A stretch of DNA of 11,531 nucleotides from an uncultured Bacillota bacterium (GTDB lineage Bacteria; Bacillota; Clostridia; Peptostreptococcales; Anaerovoracaceae). Shown here piece by piece: positions 5,294 through 11,531 of this stretch; the first letter of the stretch is position 1; every line of letters begins with the position of its first letter. A model generated the notes under the pieces. The model was not told the origin of the DNA and did no database searches. It saw nothing but the letters and a program-made list of their open reading frames with translations. The stretch is from positions 1 through 11,531 of the forward strand of contig CAUDEQ010000060.1 of the NCBI GenBank assembly GCA_958448635.1, written 5' to 3'. The position numbers were made by a program, and so were the translations under genes.

Positions 5294-8023
5294 ATGACAC
5301 CGGAAAAAAACTTGCCGAAGACATATGATCCGAAGGACTTCGAGGATCGCATATATGACATGTGGGAAACCAGCGGGGCATTCAGAGCCGAGGTGGATCG
5401 CGACAGGAAGCCTTTCACCATCGTGATGCCGCCGCCTAACATCACAGGGCAGCTCCACATGGGACATGCCCTTGACCAGACGCTTCAGGATGTTCTTACG
5501 AGATTCAAGAGACTTCAGGGCTACAGCGCATTATGGCTGCCCGGCTCGGATCACGCATCCATAGCCACAGAGGTCAAGGTGGTGGACAGGATAAGACAGG
5601 AAGAGGGTCTTGAAAAGGAAGAGCTGGGAAGAGAGGAATTTCTCAAGCGTGCATGGGCATGGAAGGAGGAATTCGGAGGCAAGATCACGAAGCAGTGCCG
5701 TAAGCTGGGAGATTCGTGTGACTGGAGCAGAGAGCGCTTTACCATGGACGAGGGCTGCAACAAGGCAGTCAACCACTTCTTCGTGAAGCTCTACGAAAAG
5801 GGTCTCATCTACAGAGGAAACAGGCTGATAAACTGGTGCCCTGAATGCGGCACGTCTCTGTCGGATGCAGAGGTGGAGCATGAGGACAGAAACGGCATGT
5901 ACTGGTACTTCAGATATCCTGCGGCAGACGGCGGAGAAGGCGTTGTAGTCGCCACATCGAGACCTGAGACTATGTTCGCCGACGTTGCCATCGCAGTACA
6001 TCCCGACGATGAGAGATATAAGGAGCTGGTGGGAAAGAACGTTCTGATACCGCTTCTCAATAAGGAAATCCCGGTCATCGCAGATACTTATCCCGATCCT
6101 GAAAAGGGAACAGGTGCAGTTAAGATCACACCTGCCCACGACCCCAACGATTTTGAGGTGGGACAGAGACACGACCTGGGAACACCTACCTGCATAGACT
6201 TCGAAGCTAAGATGACTGACGCTGCAGGAAAATATGAGGGAATGGACAGATACGAGTGCCGAAAGGCATGGGTGAAGGATCTGGACGAAGCCGGATACCT
6301 TGTAAAGACAGAGGAAAAGGTAATACCTGTAGGAGAATGCTACAGATGCCATACAGTTGTTGAGCCGATGCTTTCAGATCAGTGGTTCGTCAAGATGGAG
6401 GATCTGGCAAAGCCTGCGATAGAGGCTGCCAGAAGCGGAGATCTTGAGCATGTACCGGAGAGATTCGAGAAGATATATCTCCACTGGCTGGAGGAGATCA
6501 GAGACTGGTGTATATCAAGACAGCTCTGGTGGGGCCATCGTATACCGGCATATTACTGCCAGCAGTGCGGAGAAATAATCGTCGCAGAGGAGGCTCCGAA
6601 GGCTTGTCACAAGTGCGGAAGCACCGATATAAAGCAGGATGAGGACGTTCTCGATACATGGTTCTCATCGGCGCTGTGGCCGTTTTCCACTCTGGGATGG
6701 CCTGAGGAAACCGAGGACTTCAAGTATTTCTATCCTACGGACGTTCTCGTAACAGGCTACGATATCATCTTTTTCTGGGTAGTAAGAATGGTATTTTCAG
6801 CTCTGGAAACCACAGGCAAATCGCCGTTCAAATACGTTTACGTCCACGGTCTTGTAAGAGACGCACAGGGCCGTAAGATGAGCAAGTCGCTGGGCAACGG
6901 TATAGATCCGCTGGAAATCATAGACCAGTACGGCGCAGATGCCCTGAGATTCATGTTGACCACGGGAATAACCCCGGGTAATGACATGAGATTCAAGACG
7001 GACAGACTCGAATCAGCCAGAAACTTTGCCAACAAGCTTTGGAATGCATCGAGATTCGTCATCATGAACCTTCAGGACGAGGACGGGAACTTCAGAGATA
7101 TGGCTGACCTTGAGAGCTTCAGCGGAGCCGAGCTTGCCGACGGCAGCAGGGTGAAGCTGCAGGACGAGGACAAGTGGATAATTTCAAGAGTAAACGACGC
7201 AGTCAAGTACATCACGGCAACGCTGGAAAAATTCGATCTGGCGCTGGCAGGTCAGAGAGCATATGACCTGATATGGAACGAATACTGCGACTGGTATATA
7301 GAGATTGTAAAGGGAAGACTTTACGGAGACGATGAGGAAGATAAGAAGGTAGCAAGGGCAGTCCTCGTAAAGGCGCTCAAGGACATGCTGAGACTGCTTC
7401 ATCCGTTCATGCCTTACATCACAGAGGAAATCTGGGCATACCTTCCTGCGTCGAAGAAAGCAGACGACAGAAATCCCGAAAACTTCCTGATCAAGGAAAC
7501 ATGGCCTGAATACAGCGAAGCCCTGACCTTTGCAGAAGAGTCGGAGAAAATCGAGATGGCCATGGCCATAATAAAGAGCATAAGAAACATCAGAGCAGAA
7601 GCAGACGCCGCTCCGGGAAAGAAGCTCAGCGCTGTCATACTCAGTGCAGAGGGCAAGGAGCATGCTGTAAAGGCCGGGGAAAGACATATCAAAAAGCTCG
7701 CCAACATCACGGAGATAACCTTCATAACCGATAAGAGCGAGGTTCCTGAGGAGGTAATGTCGGCGGTGGTTGACGGAGCCGAGGTATTCATACCGCTGGA
7801 TGACATCATGGATTACGAAGCGGAATACGACAGACTGGTGAAGGAAAAGAAAAAGCTGGAGGGCGAGGTCAAGAGAGTTTTGGGCAAGCTTTCCAACCAG
7901 GGCTTCATCAGCAAGGCGCCGGAGAAGGTCATCAACGAGGAGAAGGAAAAGCAGGCGAAATACGAGGAAATGCTGGCCAAGGTAACGGAGCGTCTGTCGA
8001 TCGTCGAGAAGAAGGTCAAATGA
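5294..8023 (+). CDS. valS: Valyl-tRNA synthetase
   Basis: A 909-residue class I synthetase of normal length that charges tRNA-Val with valine in the cytoplasm. The catalytic signature HMGH is at 55-58 (in PPPNITGQLHMGH) and KMSKS at 528-532. The CP1 editing domain, which removes mischarged threonine, includes TSRPE (221-225) and TPAHDPNDF (279-287). Cys pairs C182/C185 and C422-x2-C425...C438-x2-C441 look like zinc-binding knuckles. DWCISRQLWWGHRIP is the usual valine/isoleucine-type segment. The anticodon-binding domain starts near DKW (626-628), and the charged C-terminal segment from about 840 is the ValS coiled-coil arm. A GAGAGGGG-type Shine-Dalgarno site lies in the 18-base gap after the LarC-like gene. 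Its stop overlaps the folC start as ATGA. No T-box leader can fit directly upstream. Confidence 0.98.
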   Translation: MTPEKNLPKTYDPKDFEDRIYDMWETSGAFRAEVDRDRKPFTIVMPPPNITGQLHMGHALDQTLQDVLTRFKRLQGYSALWLPGSDHASIATEVKVVDRIRQEEGLEKEELGREEFLKRAWAWKEEFGGKITKQCRKLGDSCDWSRERFTMDEGCNKAVNHFFVKLYEKGLIYRGNRLINWCPECGTSLSDAEVEHEDRNGMYWYFRYPAADGGEGVVVATSRPETMFADVAIAVHPDDERYKELVGKNVLIPLLNKEIPVIADTYPDPEKGTGAVKITPAHDPNDFEVGQRHDLGTPTCIDFEAKMTDAAGKYEGMDRYECRKAWVKDLDEAGYLVKTEEKVIPVGECYRCHTVVEPMLSDQWFVKMEDLAKPAIEAARSGDLEHVPERFEKIYLHWLEEIRDWCISRQLWWGHRIPAYYCQQCGEIIVAEEAPKACHKCGSTDIKQDEDVLDTWFSSALWPFSTLGWPEETEDFKYFYPTDVLVTGYDIIFFWVVRMVFSALETTGKSPFKYVYVHGLVRDAQGRKMSKSLGNGIDPLEIIDQYGADALRFMLTTGITPGNDMRFKTDRLESARNFANKLWNASRFVIMNLQDEDGNFRDMADLESFSGAELADGSRVKLQDEDKWIISRVNDAVKYITATLEKFDLALAGQRAYDLIWNEYCDWYIEIVKGRLYGDDEEDKKVARAVLVKALKDMLRLLHPFMPYITEEIWAYLPASKKADDRNPENFLIKETWPEYSEALTFAEESEKIEMAMAIIKSIRNIRAEADAAPGKKLSAVILSAEGKEHAVKAGERHIKKLANITEITFITDKSEVPEEVMSAVVDGAEVFIPLDDIMDYEAEYDRLVKEKKKLEGEVKRVLGKLSNQGFISKAPEKVINEEKEKQAKYEEMLAKVTERLSIVEKKVK

Positions 8024-9354
8024 AGGCAGTAGAAAAAATACATCAATTCAATAGATTCGGAAGCCGTCTGGGGCTGGAGAGAATGACGGTATTGCTGGAA
8101 AAGCTGGGAGCTCCTCACAGAGAGCTCAAGGTCATACATGTGGCAGGCACCAATGGAAAGGGCTCAGTGTGCAAATTCCTGGAGGAGGGCCTGGCGTCAT
8201 GCGGATACAAGGTGGGGCTTTACACCTCGCCCTTCATAGAAAGCTTCAACGAGCGAATACGTCTGGGCGGAGAGAATATTTCCGACGATGATCTTGAGAA
8301 ATATACGGATCCGGTGCTAAAAGCTGCAGAGGAGATGGTTTCGGAAGGGCTGGATTCGCCCACTGAGTTCGAGGTCATAACAGCAGTCGCCTTCCTGTAC
8401 TTCAGCGAAAAGGGCGCGGATATCGTGATCCTTGAGGTGGGCCTTGGAGGAAGAGGCGATTCGACCAATGTGGTGGAAAGCCCGCTGGCATGCGTCATAA
8501 CCTCCATATCATATGACCACATGGACAGGCTTGGGAATACGCTGGCTCAGATAGCCATGGAAAAGGCAGGGATCATAAAGCAAGGCGTTCCCGTAATATC
8601 CAACGTCGCGGAAAGAGAGGCGTCAGCCGTCATAGCAAAGCGGGCATACCAGGAAGGCTGCAGACTTTACGATGTGTCGAAGCTGAAGTACACGGTCTCC
8701 GGCGTGACACCTTTCGGCCAGACTGTGAGCATGCAGCTGTACGGAACAGATTACAGCGATATGGAGATTTCCATGACGGGAGAGCATCAGTGCGAAAACC
8801 TGAAGACAGCCGCAGCGGTGATAGAAATCCTGAGAAAATCATCTGCCATCAAGGTGGAGAGAAGCAGGCTGTACGAGGGCTTTAAAAAAGCCGTGCAGCC
8901 GGGAAGATTCGAGATACTGGAGGTCGGAGGACTGATAGATGCGAAGCCATGGGAGACTTCGGAGAGGACAGACCCTGCAGTCATTGTCGACGGTGCGCAC
9001 AATGAGGCAGGTGCAAAGGCGTTGAAGGAAACCATGCAGAGGTTTTTCAGCGGCAGCAGGATCCTTCTGGTTACCGGTATGCTGGCCGACAAGCAGGTGG
9101 ACAGGATACTGGATCATCTGACGGAGATAACGGAGGACATCATCATAACTGAGCCTGATAACCCCAGAAGGCTCAGCAGCGACAGTCTGGAGGCTGCGCT
9201 GATGGAAAGAGGTATAAGACCTGTAAAGACCTGCGATGCGGTCTCAGGCGTGAATGCTGCGAAGGACATGAAGGATGATTACGATATCGTTCTTTTTGCA
9301 GGCTCGTTGTACCTCATAGGAGATGTAAGGAGAATAGTGAGAAATGAATGGTGA
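8020..9354 (+). CDS. folC: Bifunctional folylpolyglutamate synthase / dihydrofolate synthase
   Basis: A 444-residue Mur-ligase-fold enzyme of normal length. It adds glutamate to folates (and to dihydropteroate in bifunctional forms) with ATP, retaining folates in the cytoplasm. The P-loop HVAGTNGKGS has its GTNGKGS at 43-49. NERIRLGG follows in the folate-site region, then LEVGLGGRGDSTN at 138-150 and ISYDHMDRLG. The C-terminal domain opens with PGRFE and carries VDGAHN (323-328). The family usually reads G-G-R-L/F-D-[AS]-T-N at 143-150; here the variable position is Gly146. Start and valS stop overlap by 4 bases (ATGA), implying translational coupling, and a modest purine run (8006-8015) in the valS end serves as ribosome binding site. 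The valS-folC order is the same as in Bacillus. Confidence 0.96.
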   Translation: MKAVEKIHQFNRFGSRLGLERMTVLLEKLGAPHRELKVIHVAGTNGKGSVCKFLEEGLASCGYKVGLYTSPFIESFNERIRLGGENISDDDLEKYTDPVLKAAEEMVSEGLDSPTEFEVITAVAFLYFSEKGADIVILEVGLGGRGDSTNVVESPLACVITSISYDHMDRLGNTLAQIAMEKAGIIKQGVPVISNVAEREASAVIAKRAYQEGCRLYDVSKLKYTVSGVTPFGQTVSMQLYGTDYSDMEISMTGEHQCENLKTAAAVIEILRKSSAIKVERSRLYEGFKKAVQPGRFEILEVGGLIDAKPWETSERTDPAVIVDGAHNEAGAKALKETMQRFFSGSRILLVTGMLADKQVDRILDHLTEITEDIIITEPDNPRRLSSDSLEAALMERGIRPVKTCDAVSGVNAAKDMKDDYDIVLFAGSLYLIGDVRRIVRNEW

Positions 9355-10294
9355 AATAGAAGGTACCAACAGGAATGAAAACAGGCAGAAGAAAAAAATA
9401 CTTCTGTATTACAATGCATATTCGGGAAGCGGTATTTTCAAGAACAATCTGGATCACATAGTGGAGAGGATACAGGACGCCGGATATCAGGTGATCCCTG
9501 TGAGAGCAGCCATGGGATATGTCATCAACGAGGTGCTGTCGCAGATCGACCAAAGCGAGTTCAGCCGCATCATCGCTGCAGGGGGAGACGGAACCATCAA
9601 CCTCTGCGTCAACGCCATGGTGAGAAACAACATTCACCTGCCGCTGGGGATACTTCCGGCAGGAACCGCCAACGATTTTGCATATTATTTCGAAATACCG
9701 TCGGAGATAAATTATCAGCTGGATATAGCTCTGGGCAACAAGACGACGAAGGTCGACGTGGGCGTGGTGAACAACAGATACTTCATCAACGTGGCGGCCA
9801 TGGGAGCACTTATAGACGTCAGCCAGAAGACGGACCCCAACCTTAAAAACGCCATCGGCGTGCTGGCATATTATCTCAAGGCAGTCACGGAGATACCGCA
9901 GCTTCACGCCATACCTGTCAAGCTGACAACGCCGGATGAGGTGTACTTCGAGGATATATACTTCATGGTGGTGATGAACGGAGAATCGGCAGGCGGCTTC
10001 AGAAAGCTGTCTCCGCAGTCATCCATGAACGATGGTAAGCTGGACGTTATCGCCTTCAGGAAGATGCCTATCGTGGAGTTGGGGCCCCTTCTCTTCGAGG
10101 TGGTAAACGGCAGGCATCCAAGAAACAGGAACGTGCTGTATTTCCAGACGGATCAGCTGACGGTGGAGTCAACGGAGAGTATAAGTACGGATATAGACGG
10201 GGAGCATGGAGAACCGCTGCCTCTTCATTTTACGGTGCTGGATGAACGGCTGGATGTTTTCGTCTCAGAGGACACATGGAATTACGACGAGTGA
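9344..10294 (+). CDS. YegS/DgkB-type diacylglycerol (lipid) kinase
   Basis: A 316-residue protein with the DAGK catalytic fold. The first strand LLYYNAYSGSG (20-30) matches the family's 'NP.SG' phosphate-binding start, with Ala in place of the usual Pro. The nucleotide-binding motif AAGGDGTIN spans 78-86 (GGDGT 80-84) and the conserved LPAGTANDFA spans 104-113. The C-terminal beta-sandwich ends with DIDGEHGEPLP, the second conserved acidic/glycine stretch. Such enzymes phosphorylate diacylglycerol or related lipids at the inner membrane face. In Gram-positives DgkB recycles diacylglycerol from lipoteichoic acid synthesis. The exact lipid here is not determinable. The start overlaps folC by 11 bases and has a good AAGGAGAA site (9327-9334), so it is an operon member. 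Confidence 0.93.
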   Translation: MNGEIEGTNRNENRQKKKILLYYNAYSGSGIFKNNLDHIVERIQDAGYQVIPVRAAMGYVINEVLSQIDQSEFSRIIAAGGDGTINLCVNAMVRNNIHLPLGILPAGTANDFAYYFEIPSEINYQLDIALGNKTTKVDVGVVNNRYFINVAAMGALIDVSQKTDPNLKNAIGVLAYYLKAVTEIPQLHAIPVKLTTPDEVYFEDIYFMVVMNGESAGGFRKLSPQSSMNDGKLDVIAFRKMPIVELGPLLFEVVNGRHPRNRNVLYFQTDQLTVESTESISTDIDGEHGEPLPLHFTVLDERLDVFVSEDTWNYDE

Positions 10295-10318
10295 TCTTGC
10301 CGATGAAAGGATGGAAAT

Positions 10319-10762
10319 ATGATAAATTTTAAAATATCAGTGACAGAGGATTATGAAAAGCTGGTGCCGTTTTTTATTGAGAACGAGCTGGAGTTTTCCG
10401 AAGAGGAGCCGGTACCGACGGATCTGGTGAAGTGCTGGGAGATAACTGACGGAGACGGCAGACTCATAGGCGGCTTCGTGTTGGCAAAGCGCGAAGGAGA
10501 GTTTATCGTCGACGGCATTGCCATAGCTCCGGAATACCGTAAATTCAAGTTGGGGAAGGCCCTTCTTGAAAGGGGAATAGAGGAGGCGCTGAAGCGCGGT
10601 GCCAAATCCATATATCTGGTGGCAAGGGCTCCGGGATTCTTCAGAAGATACGGCTTCAAGACCATTTCCAGGGAAGAATCTCCCGACTTCTTTGAATGTC
10701 TGACATGTCCTCAATACCAGGTAAGCTGCTTTCCTGAGGTGATGAAGCTGGAGCTTCAGTGA
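10319..10762 (+). CDS. GNAT-family N-acetyltransferase with C-terminal Cys cluster
   Basis: A 147-residue single-domain GNAT enzyme using acetyl-CoA. The central strand and pyrophosphate-binding loop are VDGIAIAPEYRKFKLGKALL (64-83). The canonical R/Q-x-x-G-x-G/A is present as R74-K-F-K-L-G79, so the first Gly is Lys here. FFRRYGF (107-113) is the typical C-terminal aromatic motif of the fold. A tail cluster C127-x2-C130-x6-C137 followed by FPEVMKLEL recalls short ArgA-like (N-acetylglutamate synthase-type) proteins with a 'C..C......C.P..M' ending, but the acceptor is not established. A 24-base gap after the lipid kinase contains AAAGGA (10306-10311), 7 bases from the ATG. Likely the last gene before the hairpin at 10793-10844. 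Confidence 0.85.
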   Translation: MINFKISVTEDYEKLVPFFIENELEFSEEEPVPTDLVKCWEITDGDGRLIGGFVLAKREGEFIVDGIAIAPEYRKFKLGKALLERGIEEALKRGAKSIYLVARAPGFFRRYGFKTISREESPDFFECLTCPQYQVSCFPEVMKLELQ

Positions 10763-10792
10763 GGCATTTGGATTTGAAATAGAGACATAAAA

Positions 10793-10844
10793 CCCCCTGA
10801 AAGGTGCATATATTCTATGAGAATATGCCTGAGGGGGATTTTTT
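10793..10844 (+). terminator. Terminator-like hairpin enclosing the ribosome binding site of the SSB-like gene
   Basis: CCCCCT (10793-10798) pairs with AGGGGG (10832-10837). Inside, GCATATATTCT (10806-10816) pairs with AGAATATGC (10820-10828) around an ATG triloop, with a 2-base bulge. The outer arm is followed by ATTTTTT (10838-10844), and the next base begins the ATG at 10845. The 3' arm contains GAGGGGG (10831-10837), the only Shine-Dalgarno candidate for that ATG, at a 7-base spacing. The element can thus end the valS-to-acetyltransferase transcript, and in any read-through RNA it would mask translation initiation. Which role dominates cannot be told from sequence. Confidence 0.75.
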
Positions 10845-11465
10845 ATGGAAAAAAACACGGAAGCCAGCGGAGTTCATCTGGCAGGAAGAGTGATAGACGG
10901 TCCTGTCTTCAACCACAAAACGTACGGGGAGGCCTTTTACATGGTGCTGCTGGGTGTCCTGAGAAGAAGCGGATACGAGGACAGGATCAGGCTGATAATA
11001 TCGGAACGAATACTGGGCGGCAGATCTCCCAGAACAGGCGAGCTGCTGGATATTTCAGGCCAGATAAGGACATACAACAGAGAGCATGAAGGCAGAAGCA
11101 AGCTGGAGGTGACTGTATTTGTCAGGGAAATGGAATACAGGAGGGCTTCAGGCTTTGAGTATGATAACGACGTGTATCTGGAAGGCTTCATCTGCAAGGA
11201 GCCTGTCAGACGCACATCTCCCCTGGGCAGGGAAATCTGCGATCTGATGATCGCAGTCAACAGGCTGTACAACAAGTCAGACTACATACCGTCCATAGCC
11301 TGGGGAAGAACCGCCGAATACTGCGAAGGCCTCAAGGTGGGAGACAAGATCTCGGTCAGAGGCAGGTTCCAGAGCCGTGAATACAGGAAGTATACGGAGG
11401 ACGGCAGTGTGGAGACGAGAACGGCATACGAGGTGTCGGTGGTCAGGGTGGAGTTGATTTCCTGA
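10845..11465 (+). CDS. Tandem OB-fold single-stranded DNA-binding-like protein
   Basis: A 206-residue protein with two SSB-type OB folds. The second (about 108-205) is clear: NDVYLEGFICKEPVRRTSPLG, then DLMIAVNR (133-140), YIPSIAWGRTAEYC (147-160), and GDKISVRGRFQSREY (166-180). These match the SSB pattern of a 'G.L..dPe.R.T..G' strand, 'AVNR', 'W...Ae' and 'GrlqsR.Y'. The first (about 9-97; VHLAGRVIDGP to LEVTVFVREMEY) is a divergent copy. Canonical bacterial SSB has one OB fold and an acidic tip ending in a DDDIPF-like peptide that recruits partner proteins. This one ends VRVELIS and lacks such a tip, so it is probably an accessory paralogue rather than the replicative SSB. Its ribosome binding site lies in the preceding hairpin. 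Binding to DNA rather than RNA is inferred from the family. Confidence 0.8.
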   Translation: MEKNTEASGVHLAGRVIDGPVFNHKTYGEAFYMVLLGVLRRSGYEDRIRLIISERILGGRSPRTGELLDISGQIRTYNREHEGRSKLEVTVFVREMEYRRASGFEYDNDVYLEGFICKEPVRRTSPLGREICDLMIAVNRLYNKSDYIPSIAWGRTAEYCEGLKVGDKISVRGRFQSREYRKYTEDGSVETRTAYEVSVVRVELIS

Positions 11466-11482
11466 TACCGGGATGTTATAAT
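11454..11482 (+). promoter_or_regulatory. Promoter-like sequence at the 3' end of the SSB-like gene
   Basis: TTGATT (11454-11459; four of six) and a perfect TATAAT (11477-11482) are separated by 17 bases. The start point would be near 11489, reading out of the window. The -35 box lies within the last codons of the SSB-like gene. The element overlaps the dyad at 11469-11486. Confidence 0.42.
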
Positions 11483-11491
11483 CCCGTCTTT
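11469..11491 (+). terminator. Weak terminator-like dyad after the SSB-like gene
   Basis: CGGGAT (11469-11474) pairs with ATCCCG (11481-11486) around a GTTATA loop, 4 bases past the SSB-like stop. It is followed by only TCTTT, a poor U-tract, so termination would be weak. The alternative is an operator for the overlapping promoter-like sequence. Bases 11492-11531 show no gene or other structure I can support. Confidence 0.4.
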
Positions 11492-11531
11492 GACACTTAA
11501 TTAGCCAAAAAAGCTTGCTGTCCCTTGGTAT

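Noticed and set aside
5531..6352. 273-codon open frame on the - strand inside valS
   Set aside because: It lies wholly within the clearly coding valS frame, shows no recognisable domain, and is explained by the GC and codon pattern of the + strand gene.
9314..9907. 197-codon - strand frame opposite the folC end and lipid kinase
   Set aside because: It is a shadow of the conserved lipid kinase frame, with no family features and no promoter or ribosome binding site found.
10763..10792. Weak promoter-like elements (TTGAAA at 10774, CATAAA at 10786) ahead of the SSB-like gene
   Set aside because: The spacing between them is only about 6 bases, and no properly spaced partner exists for either.
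10817..11089. 90-codon + strand frame starting at the ATG in the hairpin triloop
   Set aside because: It is out of frame with the SSB-like gene, has a low-complexity basic composition, and has no ribosome binding site. The SSB frame is strongly supported by motifs.
11490..11519. Perfect TTGACA at 11490-11495 as a -35 box
   Set aside because: No -10-like hexamer lies at 16-18 bases spacing; the sequence there is AGCTTGCT-like.

Overview
This looks like chromosomal sequence of a low-to-medium GC Clostridia-type Firmicute. The evidence is consistently purine-rich Shine-Dalgarno sites, the valS-folC gene pair typical of Firmicutes, a CdaR-type regulator, a compact LarC-like protein, and Arg codons that lean strongly to AGA/AGG. 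A gut or anaerobic clostridial family is plausible, but I cannot fix the genus. All recognised genes are on the + strand.

Bases 1-4418 are an AT-rich accessory block. It holds the tail of an unidentified ORF (1-78), a CdaR/PucR-type transcriptional regulator (88-1221), a PuuP-like APC-superfamily permease (1346-2716, behind a candidate extended -10 promoter) and a YtcJ-like metal-dependent amidohydrolase (2730-4418). Permease and amidohydrolase are 13 bases apart and read as a two-gene import-and-hydrolyse unit. The regulator directly upstream is the obvious candidate controller. A clear intrinsic terminator (4455-4487) closes the block.

Bases 4486-10844 have a visibly higher GC content and hold a tightly packed operon. 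A consensus-like promoter begins in the terminator tail and places its start point on or next to the ATG of a compact, His-rich, N-domain-only LarC-like protein (4523-5275). This is followed by valS (valyl-tRNA synthetase), folC (folylpolyglutamate synthase; 4-base overlap), a YegS/DgkB-type lipid kinase (11-base overlap) and a small GNAT acetyltransferase.

Bases 10763-11531 hold a terminator-like hairpin whose 3' arm contains the Shine-Dalgarno site and whose U-tract runs straight into the start codon of a tandem-OB-fold SSB-like protein (10845-11465). The window ends with a small dyad that overlaps a promoter-like sequence.

Most of the right half is housekeeping. The parts worth a second look are the truncated LarC with a near-leaderless promoter, the hairpin that hides the ribosome binding site of the SSB-like gene, and the uncharacterised regulator/permease/amidohydrolase module. 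I saw no CRISPR array, insertion sequence, rRNA or tRNA gene. No gene-free stretch exceeds about 125 bases.
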